The notes under the pieces: model-generated
The model's input: the letters and a program-made list of their open reading frames with translations, nothing else
What the model was told of the DNA's origin: nothing
Database searches by the model: none
Made by a program: the position numbers and the translations under genes
Source: Paracoccus zhejiangensis
GTDB taxonomy: Bacteria; Pseudomonadota; Alphaproteobacteria; Rhodobacterales; Rhodobacteraceae
Direction: 5' to 3'
Length of the DNA: 64,000 nt
Assembly: GCF_002847445.1 (NCBI RefSeq)
Contig: NZ_CP025430.1
Location: forward strand, 3,211,001 to 3,275,000
Shown here: one piece after another, positions 1 to 8,781 of the stretch
Position numbering within the stretch: the first letter of the stretch is position 1
How the letters are laid out: every line of letters begins with the position of its first letter

Positions 1-227
1 CCTATGACGCCATCCTGGTCAGCGGCGGCTCGGTCGAGGAGGTGCCCGCGATGCTGGCCGACCAGTTGAAAGAGGGCGGCCGCATCGTCGCGCTGTTCCG
101 CGAGGGCAATCTGGGCGTCGTGCGCAGCGGGCTGAAGGTCAATGGCCGGATCAACTGGCGCTATGCCTTCAACGCTCATGCACCGCTGCTGTCGGGCTTC
201 GCGCTGACCCGGGGGTTCGCGCTATGA
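1..227 (+). CDS. Protein-L-isoaspartate O-methyltransferase family protein, C-terminal part
   Basis: The 5' end lies outside the window; the first full codon is at base 3 and the visible 74 residues end at TGA 225-227. The segment reads [12 protein letters not shown] followed by [11 protein letters not shown], which matches the last strands of the Rossmann methyltransferase fold in isoaspartyl methyltransferase relatives that precede tolC in Rhodobacterales. Its stop overlaps the tolC start in an ATGA, which suggests translational coupling. A separate full-length pcm lies at 4172-4825, so this copy is a paralogue and its substrate is uncertain. The family call rests on a short tail and on gene context. 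Confidence 0.7.
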   Translation, partial: YDAILVSGGSVEEVPAMLADQLKEGGRIVALFREGNLGVVRSGLKVNGRINWRYAFNAHAPLLSGFALTRGFAL

Positions 228-1603
228 TCGGGCGGGGGATGCGCCGGCTGGCCACCGCGACCGCGCTGAGCCTGCTGACCGCCCTGCCGGTGGCGGCCGA
301 GACGCTGGCAGATGCCATGGTCGCCGCCTATCGCAAATCGCCCTTGATGGACCAGAACCGCGCCGTGCTGCGCGCCGCCGACGAGGACGTGGCGCAGGCC
401 GTGTCGACGCTGCGTCCCGTCGTGGGCTGGGCCGCCTCGCATACGCTCAGCAGCGGTGGCGTCAACGTCACCTCGCTCAGCCTGACGGCGCAGATGACGC
501 TGTTCGACTGGGGCCGCAGCCAGCTGGATATCGACCTGAAGAAGGAACTGGTCCTGGCCTCGCGCGAGAACCTGGTCCAGGTCGAACAGAACGTGCTGTT
601 CGATGCCGTCTCGGCCTTCTTCAATGTGCGCAGCGCCTTGGAGCAGGTGGATCTGCAGAACAACTCGGTCCGCCTCTTGGGGCAGGAGCGCCAGGCGGCG
701 CAGGACCGCTTCGACGTGGGCGAGATCACCCTGACCGACGTGTCGCTGGCCAATGCCCAGTTGGCGGCGACCCGCGCCGCGCTGGCCTCGGCCGAGGGTT
801 CGCTCGAGGTTGCGCGCGAAGGTTACCGCGCCGCCACCGGCGCCCTTCCGGGCGCGCTCAGCGCCCCGCCGCCCTTGCCGAAGCGCCCGGAATCGCTGGA
901 TGCGGCGCGGGCCATTGGCCAGCGCAACCATCCGGCGATGAAGCAGGCGCAGCATCAGGCTGCAGCCTCGGAAATCGGCGTCGCCGCCGCCAAGGCCGAA
1001 CGCAATCCAACGCTGAACGCCGAGGCGCGCGTCGGCGTGAACCGCTCTCCCTCGGTGCTGAGCGGCGACCAGGAGATCAGCCGTGACGCACAGATCGGGC
1101 TGACCATGTCGCAGACGATCTATTCCGGCGGCCGGCTGTCCTCGGTGCTGCGCAAATCCATGGCGCAACGCGATCAGGCGCGGGCCGGACTTCTGAACGT
1201 GGCACGGCAGGTCGATCTGGCCGTGGGCGAGGCCTGGGCCAATATCGACGTGGCGGGCGCGCAGATCTCGGCCATCGACGAACAGATCTCGGCGGCCCAG
1301 CAAGCCTATGACGGCGTGCGCGAGGAAGCGACGCTTGGCGCGCGCACCACACTGGACGTTCTGGACGCCGAGCAGTCGCTGCTCGAGGCGCGCACCGACA
1401 AGATCACGGCCGAGGCCAATCTCCAATTAGCCCATTATCAACTTCTGGCTGCTATGGGTCTGCTGACGGTAGAAAACCTGAAGCTAGGAATCCCGACCTA
1501 TGATCCATCGGAATATTACAGCGCGGTCCGCGACGCGCCCTATACCAGCCGGCAGGGGGAAAACCTCGACCGCGTGCTGCGCGCGATCGGTCGCGGGAAC
1601 TGA
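224..1603 (+). CDS. tolC: TolC family outer membrane efflux/type I secretion channel
   Basis: The 459-residue product should form the trimeric outer-membrane and periplasmic duct used by tripartite pumps and type I secretion systems. Residues 1-25 are a Sec signal peptide ending in VAAE, followed by [13 protein letters not shown], the usual first helix of the family. Two outer-membrane-efflux repeats follow at roughly 27-205 and 240-435, including the YSGG-type strand ([11 protein letters not shown]) and the [16 protein letters not shown] helix that are diagnostic for TolC. Length is normal. ATG at 224 overlaps the upstream methyltransferase stop. No partner pump genes are in the window. Codons in the last ~60 residues are slightly less GC-rich than the rest. 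Confidence 0.93.
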   Translation: MIGRGMRRLATATALSLLTALPVAAETLADAMVAAYRKSPLMDQNRAVLRAADEDVAQAVSTLRPVVGWAASHTLSSGGVNVTSLSLTAQMTLFDWGRSQLDIDLKKELVLASRENLVQVEQNVLFDAVSAFFNVRSALEQVDLQNNSVRLLGQERQAAQDRFDVGEITLTDVSLANAQLAATRAALASAEGSLEVAREGYRAATGALPGALSAPPPLPKRPESLDAARAIGQRNHPAMKQAQHQAAASEIGVAAAKAERNPTLNAEARVGVNRSPSVLSGDQEISRDAQIGLTMSQTIYSGGRLSSVLRKSMAQRDQARAGLLNVARQVDLAVGEAWANIDVAGAQISAIDEQISAAQQAYDGVREEATLGARTTLDVLDAEQSLLEARTDKITAEANLQLAHYQLLAAMGLLTVENLKLGIPTYDPSEYYSAVRDAPYTSRQGENLDRVLRAIGRGN

Positions 1604-1627
1604 CCTCCGCCCTGCGGGGGCGGGCCA

Positions 1628-2872
1628 ATGAACGACATGACCTGCCCGCAGGAGGCCGCGCGCCTGTCCGAAGATATCGGTGACGTGCTCAGCGCCATTC
1701 GCCGGCTGATTGCCGAGGATGAAGCCCAGGATTTTGCCCGCGACAGGCTGCTGCGACAGCAGTCGGCAGTCGAAGAACCGCGCAAAGATGCCGGCGAAGA
1801 CCTTGCCGAACGCTTCGGCGGCAACGCGGCACTGGCGCGCCAGTTGGTCCGTGACGGAAGGGCCGCCGCTGACCGGGCTGGTGCAGCACCCGCCGGCCCG
1901 AACTTTATCGAGCATCCGCTGACTGCGCCGCGTCCGCGACTGATCGCCGATCTGCAGGTGCCGCCCGCGCGTGCAGTCCATGCCGAGCTTGTCGCGCGGC
2001 GTGATCCGCCCCTGCGGCACGAGAGCGGCGAAAGCTCGGCTGCCGGGGCGCTGCCGCCGCTGCGCCTGGACAGGGCGGACAGGGTGGACAGTCGCCTTGT
2101 GGCGGATCAGGGTAGCGGCGATCAGGCCGCGGAAATCTGGCCGGACGATTTTGCCGATTTCTATAAGGTGGGCCCGGACCCAATCCCGTCCGACCCAATT
2201 CCCGCGACCTTTACCCAACGGACCGAGGATGACGATTTTGCCGAGGCCTTCGAGGCCAAGTCAAGGATGCGGCCCGAGGTCCTGATGCCGGTTCGTGGGG
2301 GCGCTGCTGCCGATGATGCGACGCCGGTGGCGGAGGCCGAAGCGCCTGAGACCGAAGCCGGCGAGCATGCAGAGGTGATCGGGACCGAGACCGGTCCGAC
2401 CGATTTCTGGGCGGCCTATCTGCAAATCGGCGACGAGGTCGCGATGCATCGTGAAGTCGAGGAAGTCACGCCGCCGATCGATCACGGGGATGATGCCGCG
2501 ATAGCCGCAGCCGGCTGGACCGGAATGGCGATCCCGTCCTGTATTAGCCCGGATCCATTCGCTGAAGATCTCGACGATCCTGCTTCGGCTTCGACTGAGG
2601 CTGAGGCGGACCAACCTGCTGATGGAAGTAAAAACCCCGTCGCCACGCCGCCCGACGAGGTCGAGACCGTTCGCGCAAGCGGCCCTGACTACATTCCCGG
2701 CTCTGGTCCTTCCGCGCTTCCTACCGATGACGACCAGTTGCGGGACCTGATCCGTGAGATGATCCAGGAAGAGCTGCATGGCGAACTTGGCCAGCGCTTC
2801 TCGCGCAACCTGCGCGCGGTGATCCGCCGCGAAGTGGCAGCCGCGATTGATGAGCATCTGGAGCGGATCTGA
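1628..2872 (+). CDS. Acidic PopZ/DUF2497-like protein
   Basis: The product has 414 residues with three visible parts. A short N-terminal helix, LSEDIGDVLSAIRRLIAEDE (about 14-33), resembles the ILxxIRRIIxED motif that opens PopZ/DUF2497 proteins. A long middle part rich in Asp, Glu, Pro and Ala is probably disordered. A C-terminal amphipathic helical segment begins LRDLIREMIQEELHGELGQ and ends in AIDEHLERI. No signal peptide or membrane segment is present. This layout is that of alphaproteobacterial pole-organising or self-assembling scaffold proteins, but the C-terminus differs from Caulobacter PopZ. It sits 24 bases after tolC, with no further functional clue from neighbours. The CDS itself is secure; the PopZ comparison is an inference. 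Confidence 0.72.
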   Translation: MNDMTCPQEAARLSEDIGDVLSAIRRLIAEDEAQDFARDRLLRQQSAVEEPRKDAGEDLAERFGGNAALARQLVRDGRAAADRAGAAPAGPNFIEHPLTAPRPRLIADLQVPPARAVHAELVARRDPPLRHESGESSAAGALPPLRLDRADRVDSRLVADQGSGDQAAEIWPDDFADFYKVGPDPIPSDPIPATFTQRTEDDDFAEAFEAKSRMRPEVLMPVRGGAAADDATPVAEAEAPETEAGEHAEVIGTETGPTDFWAAYLQIGDEVAMHREVEEVTPPIDHGDDAAIAAAGWTGMAIPSCISPDPFAEDLDDPASASTEAEADQPADGSKNPVATPPDEVETVRASGPDYIPGSGPSALPTDDDQLRDLIREMIQEELHGELGQRFSRNLRAVIRREVAAAIDEHLERI

Positions 2873-2893
2873 CCGTCAGGACTCCGAAATTGC

Positions 2894-2922
2894 GAACGGC
2901 CACCGATCATGGGTGGCCGTTC
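2894..2922. terminator. Hairpin between convergent genes
   Basis: Perfect 11-bp arms GAACGGCCACC and GGTGGCCGTTC surround a 7-base loop. The hairpin lies between the stop of the PopZ-like gene and the stop of the converging NlpD-like gene, so it can serve both strands. There is no clear T-run on either side, so it may act as a Rho-assisted terminator or 3' end stabiliser. Confidence 0.55.
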
Positions 2923-2965
2923 GGCATTCCGGGGCCATGCCTGAGGCGATGAGCGCGCCCCGGGT

Positions 2966-4129
2966 TCAGCGCAGGAAGTCCTCGGGATCGACGCTGTCAA
3001 ATCCGCGCCGGACCTCGAAATGCAAGATGCCCGAGCTGTTCGAGGTGCCAAGCGATTGCCCGGCGCTGACCTTGGCGCCCTTCGACACGGACAGATTGTC
3101 GAGCCCCGCATAGACGGTCATCAGGTTGCCGTCATGGCGGACGACCACGATGGGCACGCCGTCGGTGTCGCGGGTGATCGCCGCGACCGAGCCGCCGCCC
3201 GCCGCCTTGACCGAGGTGCCGACCGGGGCCGAAATGTCGATCCCGTCATTGCGGCCCTTCTGATAGGTCCGGACGATCGAGCCCGAAACCGGCATCTGGA
3301 ACTTGCCGCCATTCGAACTCGCGGTCCGGGTCGCGCCCAGATCCGGCGCGGCGGGTTTCTCGACCGGCTTCGAGGCGGGCTCGGTCTTCTCGGCCGGCAA
3401 GGGTTCTGCCGACGAGGGCGGGCGCGGGGTGGGGCTGCCCTCGCCGGGCACCGTGACCGCCGCCTGCTTCGTCGCGGGGTTCTGGCCGGCCACCGGGATC
3501 AGCAGGCGCTGGCCGACGCGCAGGGTCATGTTCTCGGGCAAGCCGTTCCACTTGGCCAGATCGGCAACCGAGACATCGTATTTCCGCGCGATCGACCAGG
3601 CCGTCTCGCCCGAGGCCACCTGGTGCTGCTTCGGCTGCGGACCGGCGGCGGGTGCTGCAGGTTTCGCAGCGGTCGCCTCGGCAGCCGGTGTCTCCGGCTT
3701 GGCCGTGCCCTGGTCGGCAAAGGGATCGCTGACCTGTCCGGTATTGCTGAAGATGCCGCGCCCCGCCACCGGCGTGCCGGGTGCCACCTTGCGGGGCAGG
3801 GCGACGATCGCTCCGGCGGTCAGCGGCGCCGTGGCGTCGATGGCATTGTGCCGCGCCAACTCGCCCGCGTTCAGCCCCAGCCGCGCCGCGATGGTGGTCA
3901 CGGTGTCATCCTGCCGCGCGACCGCGACCTGGTAATCGGGATAGCTGATCAGCCCGCGCGAATCCGGCTGCGGGCGCGGCTGCGCCACCGAGGCCGCCTG
4001 CGCCGTATCCAGCGAGCCGCGCATCAACCCGCGAAGGTCGGGATCAAAGGTGCCGTTCTGCCCGCAGGAGGCGAGGATCAGTGCGGCCGCTGCGGCGCAT
4101 GTGGGTCGAAAAAATCTGCTCGTTGTCAT
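2966..4129 (-). CDS. NlpD/EnvC-like LysM-M23 lipoprotein with degenerate active site
   Basis: The 387-residue envelope protein is predicted to sit in a membrane by a lipid anchor and act on or near peptidoglycan. The lipobox LASC places the lipidated Cys at residue 22. Two LysM modules follow (about 60-115, and about 167-212 beginning KQHQVASGETAWSIARKYDV). A Pro/Thr/Ala-rich linker leads to a C-terminal LytM/M23 domain (about 275-387). The usual zinc motif HxxxD is changed to NDGID, the YAHL motif reads YAGL, and HLHFE reads ILHFE, so most metal ligands are gone. In E. coli NlpD and EnvC, such degenerate LytM domains activate amidases rather than cut the wall. Position after surE-pcm matches the classic surE-pcm-nlpD order. 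Confidence 0.88.
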   Translation of the reverse strand: MTTSRFFRPTCAAAAALILASCGQNGTFDPDLRGLMRGSLDTAQAASVAQPRPQPDSRGLISYPDYQVAVARQDDTVTTIAARLGLNAGELARHNAIDATAPLTAGAIVALPRKVAPGTPVAGRGIFSNTGQVSDPFADQGTAKPETPAAEATAAKPAAPAAGPQPKQHQVASGETAWSIARKYDVSVADLAKWNGLPENMTLRVGQRLLIPVAGQNPATKQAAVTVPGEGSPTPRPPSSAEPLPAEKTEPASKPVEKPAAPDLGATRTASSNGGKFQMPVSGSIVRTYQKGRNDGIDISAPVGTSVKAAGGGSVAAITRDTDGVPIVVVRHDGNLMTVYAGLDNLSVSKGAKVSAGQSLGTSNSSGILHFEVRRGFDSVDPEDFLR

Positions 4130-4171
4130 CTTGCCTGTCTTCCTGCCTTGAGGCGACCACCGGCACGGGGG

Positions 4172-4825
4172 TCATGTCTGACCCAACCCCTCGACCAATG
4201 GCACGAACCGCACCTGCCGCAGCTCGTCATAGGCGAATCCGCTTTCCGACCGCGTTACGCGGATCAACGTCTGCACCGCATCCGACTGCCCGACAGGCAC
4301 GACCATGATACCGCCGATCTTCAACTGGGCCAAGAGCGGGCCGGGCGGGTCTTCCGCTGCGGCAGTCACCAGTATGCGATCAAAGGGCGCCTGATCGGGC
4401 AATCCGCGCGAGCCGTCGGCCACCTGCGCGGTGATGTTGTAAAGGCCCAGCCTCTGGAACATCGCCTCGGCCTCGACCACCAGCCGCCGATGCCGGTCGA
4501 CGGTATAGACCCGCCGGCAGAGACCTGAAAGGATCGCTGCCTGGTAGCCCGAGCCGGTGCCGATCTCCAGCACGGTGTCGCGCGGACCGGGATTCAGCGC
4601 CTGGGTCATCAGCCCGACGACCGAGGGCTGGCTGATGGTCTGGCCGCAGGGGATCGGCAGCGGTGTGTCTTCGTAAGATCGGTCCGAGAACTGACCCCGC
4701 ACGAAATGCCCCCGGTCGATCCGCTCCATCGCGGCCAGCACCCGCGGGTCGGTCACGCCGCGCGAGCGCAGCTGGAACAGAAAGCGCATCTGCCGTTCGG
4801 CAGGGCTGTCGGGTTCGTCGCTCAT
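4172..4825 (-). CDS. pcm: Protein-L-isoaspartate O-methyltransferase
   Basis: The cytosolic repair enzyme methylates L-isoaspartyl residues of damaged proteins using S-adenosylmethionine. The 217 residues start [15 protein letters not shown]. They contain [18 protein letters not shown], the signature loop before the SAM site, and [15 protein letters not shown], the glycine-rich SAM-binding motif I. The ATG at 4823-4825 overlaps the surE stop as ATGA. The frame stays open about 50 codons further upstream, but that part lies inside surE in another frame and is not coding-like. It sits between surE and the NlpD-like gene, 42 bases before the latter. Confidence 0.95.
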   Translation of the reverse strand: MSDEPDSPAERQMRFLFQLRSRGVTDPRVLAAMERIDRGHFVRGQFSDRSYEDTPLPIPCGQTISQPSVVGLMTQALNPGPRDTVLEIGTGSGYQAAILSGLCRRVYTVDRHRRLVVEAEAMFQRLGLYNITAQVADGSRGLPDQAPFDRILVTAAAEDPPGPLLAQLKIGGIMVVPVGQSDAVQTLIRVTRSESGFAYDELRQVRFVPLVEGLGQT

Positions 4826-5616
4826 CCCTCGTCCAGGGCTTGGGCCAACCCCTGAAGCGAGGCGTGGCAGGTGAGATCGGGTCGCATCGGCGTGACGGTG
4901 ATGAAGCCGTCCAGGTTGGCGGCGACATCGCTGCCGGGCGTGGCCTCGGCATCCTGCGCCCCGCCCGAGATCCACAGGTAGCGCCGGCCGTTCGGTGCCA
5001 CGAAGGGCCGCATCCCGAAGCGCTCGCCGCCGCGCCGGCCCTGTGGCGCGACGCGCAGGCCGCGCGCCTCGGAGGCCGCGACCGGCGGGAAGTTGACGTT
5101 GTAGAAGAGGCGGAAGTCATCGCCGGCGGTCCAATCGCCGTGCTGCAACAGTTGCCGCACGGTCTTTGCGCCCAGACGCCGGGCGCAGTCGAAGGGATCA
5201 TCCAGCCCGGCGGTGCGCGGCCCCAGGTATTGCGACAGGGCGATGGCCGGCAGACCCTGAAGCGCCGCCTCCATCGCGCCGCCGATGGTGCCCGAATACA
5301 TCGCGTTCTCGCCCGCGTTGTTGCCGCGGTTGACGCCGGACAGCACCAGATCGGGCGGCGTGTCGACCATCACGTCGAACAGCGCAGCCAGCACGCAATC
5401 GGCGGGGCTTCCCTCGGCGGCAAAGCGGCGCGGGCCAAGCTGGGCCAGCATGGTCGGATGGGCATAGCTGATGCAATGGCCGACGCCCGATTGCTCGAAG
5501 GCCGGCGCGACCGTCCAGACCTCGCCGTCAGGGCCGGCGATCTCGGCCGCGATCTCGGCCAGAACCTCAAGCCCCGGCGCGTTGATACCGTCATCATTGG
5601 TGATAAGGATGCGCAT
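4822..5616 (-). CDS. surE: 5'/3'-nucleotidase SurE
   Basis: The 264-residue metal-dependent nucleoside monophosphate phosphatase is often kept with pcm as a stress-survival operon. It begins [16 protein letters not shown], where the Asp-Asp pair at 8-9 binds the divalent metal. [25 protein letters not shown] is the second conserved metal and phosphate loop. The C-terminal arm (YNVNFPP, then TPMRPDLT) follows the family pattern and the length is typical. It is first in the surE-pcm-nlpD-like operon. The 145-base gap to the divergent TauE gene must hold promoters for both directions. Confidence 0.96.
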   Translation of the reverse strand: MRILITNDDGINAPGLEVLAEIAAEIAGPDGEVWTVAPAFEQSGVGHCISYAHPTMLAQLGPRRFAAEGSPADCVLAALFDVMVDTPPDLVLSGVNRGNNAGENAMYSGTIGGAMEAALQGLPAIALSQYLGPRTAGLDDPFDCARRLGAKTVRQLLQHGDWTAGDDFRLFYNVNFPPVAASEARGLRVAPQGRRGGERFGMRPFVAPNGRRYLWISGGAQDAEATPGSDVAANLDGFITVTPMRPDLTCHASLQGLAQALDEG

Positions 5617-5761
5617 ACCCGCTCCGCTGATCCCGTCCCTTTCTGATTAGCCGTGCACGCGTCGCGCTTCAACCCGCGATGACCGTTGGAGAAAAGCCTA
5701 TTCCCGGTTTGACGGCATCCGGACATACGGGCAGGATAAGCCGGCAAGTCACGGACAGCCC

Positions 5762-6679
5762 ATGCCGATCTACCTTCCCATCGCCGAGGTCGTGGTCAAT
5801 CCCTTCACCCTGGTCGCCCTGGGCGGGATCGTCGGGCTGATGAGCGGCCTCTTCGGCGTGGGCGGCGGCTTCCTGATCACGCCGCTTCTGTTCTTCATCG
5901 GCATTCCGCCCCCGATCGCAGTGGCGACCGGTGCCAACCAGGTCGTGGCCTCCTCGGTCAGCGGCGTTCTGGCGCATGTAAAGCGAAAGACGGTCGATTT
6001 CCGCATGGGCCTCGTGCTGCTGGTCGGTGGATTGGTGGGCTCTTGGCTTGGCGTCATGGTCTTCAACATCCTGCAGCGCATAGGTCAGGTCGATCTGGCG
6101 GTGCAGCTTTGCTATGTCGTCTTCCTTGGCCTGATCGGGCTGATGATGCTGCAGGAAAGCCTGCGCGCGCTGCGTCGGTCACGTCAGGTCTCGGCACCGC
6201 GCCGGCGGCTGCACGAGCATATGTGGGTGCATCGCTGGCCGCTGAAGATGAAATTCCGCAGCTCTGGCCTCTATATCAGCGTCATCCCGCCGCTGCTGGT
6301 CGGGCTGGCTGTGGGTGTGCTGGCGGCGATCATGGGGGTGGGCGGCGGCTTCATCATGGTGCCGGCGATGATCTATCTGCTGGGGATGCCCACCAAGGTC
6401 GTCATCGGCACCTCGCTCTTTCAGATCACCTTTGTCACCGCCTTCACCACGCTGATGCACGCGGTCAGCTACAACACCGTCGATGTCATGCTGGCGCTGC
6501 TGCTGATCCTTGGCGGCGTGGTCGGCGCGCAGATCGGCACCACGCTTGGGGCGAAGCTGCGGGCCGAGCAATTGCGCATCTTGCTGGCGCTCTTGGTGCT
6601 GGCCGTCTGCGGCAAGCTGGCGCTGGACCTGTTCCTGACCCCGGATGACCTCTACATGATCGCCACGGGGGTTCGGTGA
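5762..6679 (+). CDS. TauE/SafE family membrane transporter
   Basis: The 305-residue inner-membrane protein belongs to the family of sulfite, sulfoacetate and related anion exporters. It shows two homologous halves, each opening with a glycine-rich re-entrant motif: GLMSGLFGVGGGFLITPLL near residue 24 and GVLAAIMGVGGGFIMVPAM near 190. Around eight hydrophobic segments are separated by a basic cytoplasmic loop (RRSRQVSAPRRRLHEHMW). The stop overlaps the start of the TIGR02186 gene as TGATG. This pairing is common in Rhodobacterales and suggests that the second protein is an accessory subunit. The substrate cannot be told from sequence. Confidence 0.9.
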   Translation: MPIYLPIAEVVVNPFTLVALGGIVGLMSGLFGVGGGFLITPLLFFIGIPPPIAVATGANQVVASSVSGVLAHVKRKTVDFRMGLVLLVGGLVGSWLGVMVFNILQRIGQVDLAVQLCYVVFLGLIGLMMLQESLRALRRSRQVSAPRRRLHEHMWVHRWPLKMKFRSSGLYISVIPPLLVGLAVGVLAAIMGVGGGFIMVPAMIYLLGMPTKVVIGTSLFQITFVTAFTTLMHAVSYNTVDVMLALLLILGGVVGAQIGTTLGAKLRAEQLRILLALLVLAVCGKLALDLFLTPDDLYMIATGVR

Positions 6680-7620
6680 TGGCGCGGTGGAAGCCCATTG
6701 CCATCGGCATGGCTGCGTTGGCGCTGCTGGCCGTGGTCACGCTCGCCGCCGCACAGATGGCCGGACCGACACCCGAGGAGCAGGCGGCCGAGGCCCGCGC
6801 GCAAAGCGATGCGGCCCGCGCGACGCCGGACAGCGAGCCTGCCGATTTCCCGCTCTATCCCGATCCGGGCCGTCCGCGCGAGGTGGTGCCCGAGAACGAG
6901 GCCGAGGCGCCCGAGAAGGTCGTGGCGGGCCTCTCCAGCGACGCGGTCTCGATCACCACGAATTTCGACGGCTCGGACATCCTGATCTACGGCGCGGTCA
7001 AGCGCGAGACGCCGATCCCCAAGAATGCGCCGCTGCAGGTCATCGTCACTGTCGAGGGCCCGGCGCAGCCGCTGACCGTCTGGCGCAAGGAGCGCAAGGT
7101 CGGCATCTGGATCAATGCCGAGCGGGTCAGGATCGGTGCCGCGCCGGGCTTCTATGCCGTGGCGACCACCGGACCGCTGAACCAGATCCTGCTGCCCGAA
7201 TGGGACGAGCGCTTCCGCATCTCGATCCCGCTGGCAATGCGCGCCTTCGCTGGTCCGGTCGAGGTCAGCGACACGGTGCCCTTCACCCAGGCGCTGATCC
7301 GCCTGCGCGAGCAGAGCGGGCTTTACCGGCTGGATCAGGGCAGCGTCACGCTGACCGAGGAGACCCTGTTCCGCGCCAATATCCAGCTTCCGGCCAATCT
7401 GATCGAGGGCGATTACAAGACCCGCATCTTCCTGCTGCGCGACGGGCAGGTGGTCGATGTCTATCGCGCGCCCATTGAGGTGCGGAAGGTCGGGCTGGAA
7501 CGTTGGCTCTACCGCCTCGCCTTCGACTGGCCGTTCATCTACGGGCTGATGTCCCTTGCCGTGGCGGTGATCGCCGGCTGGGGCGCCTCGACCGCCTTCC
7601 GGCTGCTCAGGCGGGGATAA
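6679..7620 (+). CDS. TIGR02186 family membrane-anchored protein
   Basis: The 313-residue protein has an N-terminal signal/anchor (MARWKPIAIGMAALALLAVV). A large periplasmic beta-rich region contains SITTNFDGSDILIYGAVKRE and LRLREQSGLYRLDQGSV-like strands typical of the alphaproteobacterial TIGR02186/Alph_Pro_TM family. A C-terminal membrane helix (GLMSLAVAVIAGWGAST) is followed by a short basic tail. A GTG immediately before ATG 6679 would add one residue; the ATG overlapping the TauE stop is preferred. Coupling with the TauE gene suggests the two form one envelope complex. No enzymatic motif is seen and the molecular role is unknown. Confidence 0.85.
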   Translation: MARWKPIAIGMAALALLAVVTLAAAQMAGPTPEEQAAEARAQSDAARATPDSEPADFPLYPDPGRPREVVPENEAEAPEKVVAGLSSDAVSITTNFDGSDILIYGAVKRETPIPKNAPLQVIVTVEGPAQPLTVWRKERKVGIWINAERVRIGAAPGFYAVATTGPLNQILLPEWDERFRISIPLAMRAFAGPVEVSDTVPFTQALIRLREQSGLYRLDQGSVTLTEETLFRANIQLPANLIEGDYKTRIFLLRDGQVVDVYRAPIEVRKVGLERWLYRLAFDWPFIYGLMSLAVAVIAGWGASTAFRLLRRG

Positions 7621-7634
7621 GGCCCAGAATGCGA

Positions 7635-7662
7635 CAGGCCCCGTGGTGTCCCACGGGGCCTG
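7635..7662. terminator. Strong hairpin between convergent genes
   Basis: The 12-bp perfect arms CAGGCCCCGTGG and CCACGGGGCCTG surround a 4-base loop. The hairpin lies just past the TIGR02186 stop, with mcl1 converging from the other side. There is no T-tract, so bidirectional 3' end formation or mRNA protection is likely. Confidence 0.6.
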
Positions 7663-7716
7663 CACTCCTCCCTCGGACGGGCGTGCCACCTCCCCGTGGC
7701 GCGCCCCGAGGTATCT

Positions 7717-8679
7717 CTACTGGTTGCCGGCGATCAGCTCGGCCTGGCGCACGATGACCTCGGCCTGCTTGATCGAGGCGATATCGACCAGCCGGCCCTT
7801 GTAGACAGTGGCCCCGGCCCCGGCCTTCTTGGCAGCGTCCATCGCGGCAAGGATCTCGCGCGCTTCGGTCACGGCTTTCTCGGAGGGCGAGAAGACCTCG
7901 TTCGACAGCGCCACCTGGCTGGGATGGATGGCCCATTTGCCGACCATGCCAAGCGTGGCCGAGCGCAGCGCCTGCGCGCGGAACCCGTCCTTGTCCGAAA
8001 AATCGCCGAAGGGGCCATCGACCGGCAGCACGCCATGGGTGCGGCAGGCGGCGACGATCTTGGCCTGCGCCCAATGCCAGGGATCGGACCAGTATTGCTG
8101 GCCCTGGTGATGCATGTAGTAGTTTTCCTGCGTCCCGCCGATGCCGGTGGTGGCCATGCCCATCGAGGCGGCGAAATCGGCGGCGCCAAGGCTGATCGCC
8201 TGCATCCGCGGCGAGGCGGCGGCGATCTCTTCGACATGGCAGATGCCGGCGGCGGTCTCGATGATCGCCTCGAAGGCGATGGGTTTCTTGCGGCCCTTGG
8301 CCTTCTCGACGGCGGTGACCAGTGCATCGACGGCATAGATGTCGCTGGCGTTCCCGGCCTTGGGGATCATGATCTGGTCCAGCCGGTCCGAGGCGTTTTC
8401 CAGCAGATCGACCACGTCGCGATACCAGAAGGGCGTATCCAGCCCGTTGATCCGAACGGACAGGGTCTTGTTGCCCCAGTCGACATCACCGATGGCCTGG
8501 ATGATCTGCCGGCGGGCATTGTCCTTGTCATCGGGGGCGACCGAATCCTCGAGATCGAGGTTGATCACGTCGGCAGCGGATTTGGCCATCTTCTCGAACA
8601 GCTCGCTGCGGGAGCCGGGGCCGAACAGCTGGCAGCGGTTCAGACGGGCGGCGGGCAGTGGCTGCGTGCGAAAACTCAT
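7717..8679 (-). CDS. mcl1: L-malyl-CoA/beta-methylmalyl-CoA lyase
   Basis: The 320-residue CitE-like enzyme reversibly joins glyoxylate with acetyl-CoA or propionyl-CoA. In Rhodobacterales it serves the ethylmalonyl-CoA pathway of acetate assimilation. The start MSFRTQPLPAARLNRCQLFGPGSR matches the well-known Rhodobacter Mcl1 N-terminus. Further markers are VINLDLEDSVAPDDK (metal and substrate Asp/Glu), the R in SVRINGLDTPFWYRDV, and ATTGIGGTQENYY. A frame extension of seven codons upstream of ATG 8677-8679 is ignored. The gene stands alone and is transcribed away from the epimerase gene at 8782. No other ethylmalonyl-CoA pathway gene is in the window. Confidence 0.95.
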   Translation of the reverse strand: MSFRTQPLPAARLNRCQLFGPGSRSELFEKMAKSAADVINLDLEDSVAPDDKDNARRQIIQAIGDVDWGNKTLSVRINGLDTPFWYRDVVDLLENASDRLDQIMIPKAGNASDIYAVDALVTAVEKAKGRKKPIAFEAIIETAAGICHVEEIAAASPRMQAISLGAADFAASMGMATTGIGGTQENYYMHHQGQQYWSDPWHWAQAKIVAACRTHGVLPVDGPFGDFSDKDGFRAQALRSATLGMVGKWAIHPSQVALSNEVFSPSEKAVTEAREILAAMDAAKKAGAGATVYKGRLVDIASIKQAEVIVRQAELIAGNQ

Positions 8680-8781
8680 GGGCCTATCCTGCAAATGCAA
8701 CTGATCGCGCAGTAGTTATTGGATTGCTGCGCTTGCATCAAGCCGGTATTGATCGGAGTTGCGGATAGCGAAAGTTCCTGA

